Below are positions 1 through 5,413 of a stretch of 5,413 nucleotides of DNA, piece after piece. The DNA lies in NCBI GenBank assembly GCA_003537695.1, contig DPRC01000187.1, forward strand, positions 2,241 to 7,653, read 5' to 3'. Positions within the stretch are counted from its first letter, which is position 1. Each line of letters opens with the position of its first letter. Both the position numbers and the translations under genes were made by a program. The DNA comes from Polaribacter sp. GTDB lineage: Bacteria > Bacteroidota > Bacteroidia > Flavobacteriales > Flavobacteriaceae. A model generated the notes under the pieces. That model saw only the letters and a list, made by a program, of their open reading frames with translations. It was not told the origin of the DNA and did not search any database.

Positions 1-460
1 CAACCGCATCGCTTCCCCCGCCTTGCTCTTTCCCCGCAGTAGAAGTTCCACTTAGCAATGCATCCAATGCATCTTGATTTTCTTTGGAGGGTTTCGGGGC
101 GGGTTGTTCTTTTTCATTTACTGCTGCTACTGCTGTTTTTTTTGCTGCTACTTTTTCTACAATCGGAAGTGCTTCGGAGGTAGTGCTGGTAAGCAAGGTT
201 TCCTCTGATGCTTCTTTTAAAATTTCTTTAGGAATGTCGGTCCCAGACACGCTGACTTTTTTTGGCCTGCTCTTTTTTGTTGCTGCCACTGGCACACCGC
301 TTCCCATCGCTGCATCTCCGAAATTTATAGCCACACCATATTCTGCTGGCGGGTCCAAATAACCCAAGCCAAGATTAAAAAGTCCAAAAATTAAAAGCAT
401 TAGAATTCCTGCGGTAATTGCCGCTGATTGCTGTTTGTGCTTTGTATTTAATACTTTCAT
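1..460 (-). CDS. TonB-like energy transducer, 3' end beyond window
   Basis: The open frame starts at the ATG at 460-458 and runs without a stop off the left edge, giving 153 residues. Residues 1-12 are short and basic (cytoplasmic), 13-33 form one hydrophobic membrane anchor, and 34-49 read YLDPPAEYGVAINFGD, a motif I associate with flavobacterial energy-transducer TonB proteins. From about residue 60 the chain is low-complexity, rich in Ala, Lys, Glu, Thr and Pro, ending in a Gly-rich stretch (GGGSDAV) at the edge; this fits a periplasm-spanning linker. The C-terminal receptor-contacting domain would lie outside the window, so that part is inferred. It sits 45 bases after exbD on the same strand, as expected for the third member of an ExbB-ExbD-TonB set that passes proton-motive force to outer-membrane receptors. 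An A8 run just before the start fits the weak Shine-Dalgarno use of Bacteroidota. A TolA-like or other envelope role is the alternative. Confidence 0.82.
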   Translation of the reverse strand, partial: MKVLNTKHKQQSAAITAGILMLLIFGLFNLGLGYLDPPAEYGVAINFGDAAMGSGVPVAATKKSRPKKVSVSGTDIPKEILKEASEETLLTSTTSEALPIVEKVAAKKTAVAAVNEKEQPAPKPSKENQDALDALLSGTSTAGKEQGGGSDAV

Positions 461-505
461 ACTTTTTTTTAGAGACCACTTCGAACGCGCGAGATGCCGA
501 AAATA

Positions 506-898
506 CTATTTGCCTTTTACGGCTAAAATCATTTTTAATTTATTTCGATTCGCAATGTCTATTACTTTCATTACATTTTTATACGCCACCTCTTTGTCTG
601 CACGAATAATAACTGTCTTTTGCTTTTCGATACCTATCTTCCGCATCATCTCGGCTTCTAAATTAGACGCATTGACCTTTTTTTTATCAATATAAAACAA
701 GGCTGTATTTGTAATTGTAACGGCTACAGAAGCACTGCTTTCAGTTTTCCCTCCCGCCTTTGGCAATAAAACATCAATTGCACTAACCGTAACCAGTGTT
801 GAAGTCAGCATAAAAAAGATCAGCAACAAAAATACAATATCGGTCATGGACGACATGTTAAATGTGGGGTCTACCTTATTTCTTCCTCGTAAATTCAT
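506..898 (-). CDS. exbD: ExbD/TolR family biopolymer transport protein
   Basis: A 130-residue protein of normal length for ExbD. Residues 1-14 are cytoplasmic (MNLRGRNKVDPTFN). A single transmembrane helix covers about 20-42 and opens with MSSMTDIVFLLLIFFM; Asp20 corresponds to the essential membrane-embedded Asp of ExbD/TolR that takes part in proton passage. Residues 43-130 form the periplasmic domain, with the family-typical segment TVIIRADKEVAYKNVMKVID at 95-114. In the known complex an ExbD dimer sits inside an ExbB pentamer in the inner membrane and drives TonB. It follows the exbB-like gene by 85 bases and precedes the TonB-like gene by 45, so the three probably form one transcription unit. 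TolR of a Tol-Pal system is the alternative, but the TonB-like neighbour favours ExbD. The ATG at 898-896 gives the expected short N-terminus before the helix. Confidence 0.93.
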   Translation of the reverse strand: MNLRGRNKVDPTFNMSSMTDIVFLLLIFFMLTSTLVTVSAIDVLLPKAGGKTESSASVAVTITNTALFYIDKKKVNASNLEAEMMRKIGIEKQKTVIIRADKEVAYKNVMKVIDIANRNKLKMILAVKGK

Positions 899-983
899 TG
901 GTATTAAAATATTTTAAAATTAAAAGCCTGAAGTATGCAGCACAACTGCTTACTATATTTGCAGCTCTGTGGAGCTTAATACG

Positions 984-1670
984 CTATACCGGCTCGTTTA
1001 ATAAATCTAAAAATTCTACAGATTTTGCTTCCATTTGATACACCACCTTGTCTGTTTTTACTACCAGATGGTTATAGGTCATATAAGCGATAATCCCTAC
1101 AATTAAACCACCCACCGTAGTAGTCATTGCGGTATACAAACCATCAGACAGCATCTTTATATCGATTTGACCTCCCGCATTTGCAATTTCATGAATGGCA
1201 ATGATCATTCCAATAACGGTTCCTAAAAAACCAATCATCGGCGCTACTCCAGAGATGGTTGCCAAAACACTGACATTCTTTTCCAACTGATAGACTTCTA
1301 ACTTTCCAGCAGTCTCGATAGCGGTATTGATATCGTCTAAAGGTTTTCCAATCCTAGAAATCCCTTTTCCAATCAATCTTGCTGTAGGGGTGTTTTTACT
1401 TTTACAAAGCGCATCTGCAGCATCCAACCTGCCACTAGAAACATAATCACGAATTTGATTCATGAAATTTTCATCTATTTTTGAAGCAGTTTTGATAGCA
1501 AAAAAACGTTCAAAATAAATATATAAAGCCACTGCTAAAAGCACGAATAAAAGGGCCAGAATAACGCGCCCCCCAATGCCACCATCCATAATTAATTTAA
1601 AAATGGAGAGCGTTTTCTCCTCAGTGGCAGCCTCTAAAAGTGCTGTATTCTCTTGAAAAAATAATGTCAT
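984..1670 (-). CDS. exbB: MotA/TolQ/ExbB family proton channel
   Basis: A 228-residue inner-membrane protein with the three-helix layout of ExbB/TolQ. TM1 is at about 35-55 after a 34-residue N-terminus. A long cytoplasmic section runs 56-132, TM2 is at about 133-160 with the signature GVAPMIGFLGTVIGM (141-155), and TM3 is at about 175-199 with LYTAMTTTVGGLIVGIIAY (178-196). Thr151 and Thr185 match conserved polar pore residues of the family. In the known complex ExbB forms the pentameric channel that couples ion flow to ExbD and TonB. It is the first gene of the exbB-exbD-tonB-like unit and lies downstream of a strong terminator, so it should have its own promoter in 1671-1755; I could not identify a convincing one. 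The start at 1670 is preceded by an A-rich leader (AAACAAATAGGAA). Family membership is clear; naming it ExbB rather than TolQ rests on context. Confidence 0.9.
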   Translation of the reverse strand: MTLFFQENTALLEAATEEKTLSIFKLIMDGGIGGRVILALLFVLLAVALYIYFERFFAIKTASKIDENFMNQIRDYVSSGRLDAADALCKSKNTPTARLIGKGISRIGKPLDDINTAIETAGKLEVYQLEKNVSVLATISGVAPMIGFLGTVIGMIIAIHEIANAGGQIDIKMLSDGLYTAMTTTVGGLIVGIIAYMTYNHLVVKTDKVVYQMEAKSVEFLDLLNEPV

Positions 1671-1755
1671 TTCCTATTTGTTTTTATTCTCTATGCAGAA
1701 CGCAGTTCCCCATCTTAAATTGTTTTCAAATGGGAAAAAAAATATTAGATTCACT

Positions 1756-1794
1756 AAAAAATGCCATTTTGAAACGAATCAAAATGGCATTTTT
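1756..1794 (-). terminator. Rho-independent terminator after nhaD
   Basis: The arms at 1757-1772 (AAAAATGCCATTTTGA type) and 1779-1794 are perfect reverse complements over 16 bp, enclosing a 6-base loop (1773-1778, aacgaa on the + strand). On the minus strand the hairpin begins 17 bases after the nhaD stop codon and is followed by six T (1761-1756), the classic intrinsic terminator layout. It separates the dehydrogenase-nhaD unit from the exbB unit. The stem is AT-rich apart from a GGC/GCC core. Confidence 0.9.
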
Positions 1795-1811
1795 ATGGTA
1801 ATTTTTAATTT

Positions 1812-3206
1812 TTAAATCAAAGACCTCAGTACTACAAAAGCAACAGAGCCGACAAGAAACCCAATCAATGCCAACCAAGATATTTTCTTGAAATACCAAA
1901 AGAAATCTATTTTTTCCATTCCCATAGCAACCACTCCTGCTGCAGAACCAATAATCAACATCGATCCTCCAGTACCTGCAGAGAACGCAATAAAATGCCA
2001 TAAAGGATTGTCTAACGGTTCCGAGAACATCCCTAAACTTGCAGCAACCAAAGGCACATTGTCAATAACCGCAGAACCTATTCCCAATAAAATAACTACG
2101 AGATCGGAAACAACCGTTCCCTCTAATTCAGAACCCATTAGCGGAATTCCTTGCTTTAAGCTGTCTGCAAAGTTGAATAAAATCCCCAAAGATTCTAAGG
2201 CCGCCACTGCCATTAAAATTCCTAAGAAAAATAAAATACTTGGCATTTCTATTTTAGACAAAGAAGCGTGCACTGGACTGTGGTGCGCATTTTCGTCAGA
2301 TTCTGCGCTGTCTATACTAGAAATTGAGAATTTTGAGCGACTGTATATTTCTGCAAAAGTTGCCACCACTGCCAAAGACAACATCATTCCTACATACGGA
2401 GGCAAATGGGTAATCGTTTTAAAGAAAGGAACAAATAAAATAGCTCCCAATCCTAAATACAACATGCGTGCGCTGTGTTCATTTTTTGGTTTTTCAACTT
2501 CATTTTCATCCATCGCAATGTCGCCTTTAAAAGCGGTCAAAAAGGTTGCAATAAAAGTTGGGACCACCATACAAAGTACCGATGGAATAAATAAATAAGT
2601 AAATAACTTCCCAGTACTTACTTTATCTCCAATCCACAGCATGGTAGTAGTTACATCTCCAATAGGAGAAAAAGCACCCCCTGCATTGGCAGCGATGATA
2701 ATTAAACCTGCGAACCAGATTCTGTCTTCTTTCTTTTTAACAATTTTCTGTAAAATTGAAATCAATACAATTGTTGCTGTTAAATTATCGATGATCGCCG
2801 ATAAAATAAAAGCAAGTACTGCGAACATCCATAAAAGTTTCTTTTTACTTTTAAAATTCACATAGCCCTTAATCGTTGCAAATCCATCGAAATAGTCAAT
2901 GATTTCCACAATGGTCATCGCCCCTAAAAGAAATACTAAAATTTCTGCTGTTTTTCCTAAATGGTGCAACAGGGTTTCTTCTACCAAGTGCAATTTATCA
3001 TCGTGCGGCATCGTGGCGAAACCCTCTACCAAACCATGGGAGCTAGAATCAAACCAATTAGAAAAACTATCAATTCCAAGTGCTACCAGCGCCCAACAAA
3101 CGGCCATCATGATTAAAGCAGGAATTAACTTATCTAATTTTATATTGTGCTCTAACGTAATGGCCAAATACCCCATTACAAATACAATGATAATTACTGC
3201 TTCCAT
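1812..3206 (-). CDS. nhaD: NhaD-type sodium/proton antiporter
   Basis: A 464-residue, strongly hydrophobic protein with roughly twelve membrane segments and a length normal for NhaD. Hallmark ion-transporter superfamily motifs are visible: SAIIDNLTATIV at 136-147 (Asp140, Asn141), AANAGGAFSPIGDVTTTMLW at 172-191 (Asn174, Asp184, Thr186-188), and SAVIDNVPLVAA at 378-389 (Asp382, Asn383). The two DN-containing repeats are the discontinuous-helix elements expected to bind the ion. Hydrophilic loops lie at about 228-246 and 290-318; the second is acidic and His-containing (H308, H309, H313). Known NhaD proteins expel Na+ (and Li+) in exchange for protons, supporting salt and alkaline tolerance. 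The start lies 13 bases after the dehydrogenase stop with a purine-rich leader (AGAGAAAAAT), which implies co-transcription, and a terminator follows directly. The ion specificity is inferred from the family. Confidence 0.93.
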   Translation of the reverse strand: MEAVIIIVFVMGYLAITLEHNIKLDKLIPALIMMAVCWALVALGIDSFSNWFDSSSHGLVEGFATMPHDDKLHLVEETLLHHLGKTAEILVFLLGAMTIVEIIDYFDGFATIKGYVNFKSKKKLLWMFAVLAFILSAIIDNLTATIVLISILQKIVKKKEDRIWFAGLIIIAANAGGAFSPIGDVTTTMLWIGDKVSTGKLFTYLFIPSVLCMVVPTFIATFLTAFKGDIAMDENEVEKPKNEHSARMLYLGLGAILFVPFFKTITHLPPYVGMMLSLAVVATFAEIYSRSKFSISSIDSAESDENAHHSPVHASLSKIEMPSILFFLGILMAVAALESLGILFNFADSLKQGIPLMGSELEGTVVSDLVVILLGIGSAVIDNVPLVAASLGMFSEPLDNPLWHFIAFSAGTGGSMLIIGSAAGVVAMGMEKIDFFWYFKKISWLALIGFLVGSVAFVVLRSLI

Positions 3207-3219
3207 ATTTTTCTCTAAT

Positions 3220-4452
3220 TTAAATTAACTGTTTCAATGCTATTTCAAAAGCAGTGGAACAAATTTTAGTTTTTGAAGCGCTTTCTGCAAATGTTTTTTG
3301 CAAGGCTTTTTTTATAATTTCTGAAGTATCGTTAAAAATATCTTTATCACGCATTGGCAGCGTTACCCTTGCCTCCATTAAGTACGCAAATACTCTTGCA
3401 ATACCGCAGTTAGAAATAAAATCTGGCAACAAACTAACATGATTGTCAGTGTGTTCCATAATAGGTCCAAAGAAAATTTCTTTATCGGCAAAAGGAACAT
3501 TTGCTCCAGGAGAGATTACCTCTAGCCCTGCAGCAATCATTTGCTGAACTTGTGCTCTAGAAACCAACCTAGAAGCCGCAGCAGGAACAAAAATCTCTGC
3601 AGGCATACTCCATATCTTTTCATTGATCTCTTCGAAAGAAAGCATATTTTCAGCCACCAATTGATTGCCATCTTTTGCTAAAAACAACTGAGTCATTTCT
3701 TCCATAGAAAATCCATCTTCCTGAATAACACCTCCATCTCGATCGATCACACCCACCACTTTAGCGCCCAATTGCGTTAAGTAATACGCGGCAGCAGAGC
3801 CTACATTTCCAAATCCTTGCACAATGGCTCTTTTCCCTTCGATATTTCCTCCATAAATATTGTAGTAGTGTTTAACAGCTTCGGCAACACCGTAGCCTGT
3901 TAACATGTCTGCAACTGTATATTTTCTTGATAAATCTGGAGAAAACTCCTTATTTTCTAAAACCTTAATCACTCCCAAACGCAATTGACCAATTCGATTG
4001 ATCTTATCTGCTTCTGTCGGCTTAAAGTGTCCATTAAAAATTCCTTCTTGAGGATGCCAAACTCCACAATTCTCTGTAATTGGGATGACATCTTTATCGG
4101 CGTCTACATTTAAGTCACCACCCGTACCATAGTAATGTTTTAACAACGGGGTTACTGCTTTATACCAACGCTCTAAAACCTGTCTTTTTCTTGGATCGTT
4201 GGGATCAAAGTTAATTCCTGATTTTGCACCACCAATGGCGGGACCAGAAACCGTGAATTTTACTTCCATTGTTTTTGCCAAAGACAGTACTTCATTCTTA
4301 TCTAAGCCTTTTCGCATGCGAGTTCCTCCACCAGCGGCACCGCCTCTAAGTGAATTTATAACCGTCCACCCTTCGGCTTCCGTTTCTGGATCTTTCCAGT
4401 GAAAAACAATTTCGGGTTGTTTATTTTCGTATATTTTTAATAATTCTTTCAT
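3220..4452 (-). CDS. Glu/Leu/Phe/Val family amino-acid dehydrogenase
   Basis: A 410-residue protein of the glutamate/leucine/phenylalanine/valine dehydrogenase superfamily, which carries out NAD(P)-dependent reversible oxidative deamination of an amino acid to its 2-oxo acid plus ammonia. The N-terminal catalytic domain covers about 1-175 and contains Lys65, the motif GPAIGGAKSGI (70-80) with candidate catalytic Lys77, and GTGGDLNVD (109-117) with candidate catalytic Asp113. The nucleotide-binding Rossmann domain starts near 180, with VQGFGNVGSAAA (211-222) as the GxGxxG loop and VVGVIDRDGG (232-241). Asp237 at the end of the second strand suggests a preference for NAD over NADP; this is an inference. 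The length is between typical leucine dehydrogenases (about 360) and glutamate dehydrogenases (about 420-450), so I leave the substrate open. The enzyme is cytoplasmic. It is followed closely by nhaD and preceded by a 175-base gap after anmK. The ATG at 4452 gives a complete N-terminus. Confidence 0.92.
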   Translation of the reverse strand: MKELLKIYENKQPEIVFHWKDPETEAEGWTVINSLRGGAAGGGTRMRKGLDKNEVLSLAKTMEVKFTVSGPAIGGAKSGINFDPNDPRKRQVLERWYKAVTPLLKHYYGTGGDLNVDADKDVIPITENCGVWHPQEGIFNGHFKPTEADKINRIGQLRLGVIKVLENKEFSPDLSRKYTVADMLTGYGVAEAVKHYYNIYGGNIEGKRAIVQGFGNVGSAAAYYLTQLGAKVVGVIDRDGGVIQEDGFSMEEMTQLFLAKDGNQLVAENMLSFEEINEKIWSMPAEIFVPAAASRLVSRAQVQQMIAAGLEVISPGANVPFADKEIFFGPIMEHTDNHVSLLPDFISNCGIARVFAYLMEARVTLPMRDKDIFNDTSEIIKKALQKTFAESASKTKICSTAFEIALKQLI

Positions 4453-4591
4453 CCTATTTAATTCTAAAAGTTCAACTTGTTTTCTAAATTTTTACGCGCG
4501 GTGTGTACGATACAAATTCGTTTAGAGAAGTTAAAGCTGATTCATTCTTTGGGGGGCTTTTTAGATTTTTGAATAGGGATTCTATACTTGA

Positions 4592-4599
4592 CAAACTTA
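4592..4599 (-). promoter_or_regulatory. possible Bacteroidota -7 box upstream of dehydrogenase
   Basis: On the minus strand these bases read TAAGTTTG, which matches the Bacteroidota -7 consensus TAnnTTTG. It would give a leader of about 130 bases before the dehydrogenase start. No TTTG or TTG element is found at the usual 19-21 base spacing upstream; the nearest TTG is only 12 bases away. The call therefore rests on one half of a promoter and may be chance. Confidence 0.22.
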
Positions 4600-4627
4600 C
4601 TGTAAATAAAACAATTTTTTACTCTTT

Positions 4628-5413
4628 TTAATCCAAAACCTGTGGTAAAAAAATAACTCCTGAAGAGTGATCTTTGCGGGCGCCTGTCACACTCTTTAAG
4701 CAATTCACCTGATTCTCAATTCGCAACCTTCCTAAAAAAGCAAAAATCAAGGCTTCTTTATAGTTGATAACAGCATCAGATGGCTGTGCAACTTTACTCT
4801 GAGACCAATATTTTATCCGTTCCATTAAAAAAGTATTAAACACACCTCCACCAGTTATTAAAACTGCATTTGAATCTTTCACAACATCGGCTATTTGCAA
4901 AGCAATGTGTTCCACAAAAGTTCTTAAAATTTCTGGAATACTTGCTTTATATTTAGCTACTAGTGGTAGTATTTCTTTCTGAACCCATTCTAAACCCAAA
5001 GATTTTGGTGCGGCTGTTTTATAAAAATCCAACGCATTTAAAGCAGCTAAAAGAGCTGTATTTATTTCCCCTTGCGCCGCAATGGCTCCTGAGGCATCAT
5101 ATTCGCATCCCATTTTATTTGCGTAATAGTTCAGGACAATATTTACAGGACAAATATCAAAAGCAATTCTTTCTGACTCTTTTTCAAAAGAGACATTCGA
5201 GAAACCGCCGAGATTTAAACAAAATTCATAGCTCGGAAACAACAACGCATCGCCAATAGGCACTAAAGGAGCTCCTTGACCACCAAGGAGTACATCTTGT
5301 GTTCTGAAATCACAAACTACTTTTTGCTGGGTAATATTCGCAATTTCTTGTCCCCCACCTACCTGCAGGGTAATTCCTTTTTGAGGTTGGTGTAAAACCG
5401 TATGCCCATGAGA
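4628..5413 (-). CDS. anmK: anhydro-N-acetylmuramic acid kinase, N-terminus beyond window
   Basis: The frame is open to the right edge, so 261 C-terminal residues are present out of an expected 350-370; the first 90 or so, including the N-terminal phosphate-binding loop, lie outside. AnmK hydrolyses the 1,6-anhydro ring and phosphorylates anhydro-MurNAc to MurNAc-6-phosphate in cell-wall recycling. Visible motifs, numbered from the edge: SHGHTVLHQP (1-10), DFRTQDVLLGGQGAPLVP (35-52), where the Asp before GGQGAPL is the candidate catalytic base, NLGGFSNVSF (67-76), FDICPVN (85-91), LITGGGVFNTFLM (185-197) in the nucleotide-binding half, and KEALIFAFLGRL (219-230). A GTG at 5263 begins MPIGDALLF-type sequence but is internal: the upstream codons carry conserved family motifs, so it is not the true start. 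No terminator-like hairpin follows the stop, so read-through into the dehydrogenase gene is possible. Confidence 0.93.
   Translation of the reverse strand, partial: SHGHTVLHQPQKGITLQVGGGQEIANITQQKVVCDFRTQDVLLGGQGAPLVPIGDALLFPSYEFCLNLGGFSNVSFEKESERIAFDICPVNIVLNYYANKMGCEYDASGAIAAQGEINTALLAALNALDFYKTAAPKSLGLEWVQKEILPLVAKYKASIPEILRTFVEHIALQIADVVKDSNAVLITGGGVFNTFLMERIKYWSQSKVAQPSDAVINYKEALIFAFLGRLRIENQVNCLKSVTGARKDHSSGVIFLPQVLD

Noticed and set aside
84..362. + strand open frame of 92 codons
   Set aside because: It is antisense to the TonB-like gene; its Phe/Ala/Ser-rich content mirrors the Lys/Ala/Glu linker codons on the other strand.
1726..2001. Minus-strand 91-codon frame overlapping the nhaD 3' end and the terminator
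   Set aside because: It is out of frame with nhaD, runs through the terminator hairpin and shows no family features.
1888..2598. Long + strand open frame of 236 codons
   Set aside because: It lies wholly antisense to nhaD, whose protein has clear membrane segments and conserved motifs. The + strand translation is Ser/Thr/Lys/Pro-rich with no recognisable domain, as expected of an antisense shadow.
4534..4562. Possible terminator AAAGC...GCTTTTT
   Set aside because: The stem is only 5 bp with an approximately 18-base loop, and the T-run is on the + strand where no gene ends.
4573..4585. Small inverted repeat ATAG-ggatt-CTAT
   Set aside because: A 4-bp stem is within chance expectation for AT-rich DNA and has no T-run placed after it.
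4628..5263. A shorter AnmK beginning at the GTG at 5263
   Set aside because: The same frame continues to the window edge and encodes SHGHTVLHQP and GGQGAPLVP, conserved AnmK motifs, so the gene is longer and the GTG is an internal valine.
1..5413. tRNA, rRNA, CRISPR, insertion sequence, toxin-antitoxin or defence genes
   Set aside because: No cloverleaf-like segment, repeat array, transposase, terminal inverted repeats or defence-type domain was seen; the six genes and short gaps account for the window.

Overview
The window comes from an AT-rich genome, and its gene content points to the Bacteroidota, most likely the family Flavobacteriaceae. Three things support this. Starts are preceded by A/purine-rich stretches rather than clear Shine-Dalgarno sites. 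The three-gene ExbB, ExbD and TonB-like set is of the flavobacterial kind, including the TonB-like motif YLDPPAEYGVAINFGD. The AnmK also has flavobacterial-style motifs. All six genes lie on the minus strand, so transcription runs from high to low coordinates. The window is gene-dense, and no gap exceeds 175 bases.

In transcription order: (1) 5413-4628 is the C-terminal part of anhydro-N-acetylmuramic acid kinase (AnmK), whose N-terminus lies outside the window. (2) After a 175-base gap with one weak promoter-like box, 4452-3220 encodes a 410-residue Glu/Leu/Phe/Val-type amino-acid dehydrogenase. (3) Only 13 bases later, 3206-1812 encodes a 464-residue NhaD-type sodium/proton antiporter, probably on the same transcript. 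(4) A perfect 16-bp hairpin followed by six T closes that unit at 1794-1756. (5) A second unit follows: an ExbB/TolQ/MotA-type proton channel (1670-984), an ExbD/TolR protein (898-506) and a TonB-like energy transducer (460-1), the last cut by the window edge.

Functionally there are three blocks: muropeptide recycling (AnmK), amino-acid oxidation/ammonia metabolism plus sodium/proton exchange (dehydrogenase and NhaD), and use of the ion gradient to energise outer-membrane processes (ExbB-ExbD-TonB-like). NhaD and ExbB/ExbD both act on the ion gradient across the inner membrane, but the terminator between them argues against a single transcript. No mobile element, RNA gene, CRISPR array or defence system was seen. 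I regard the region as an ordinary housekeeping segment; the observations below are modest and none amounts to an undescribed system.
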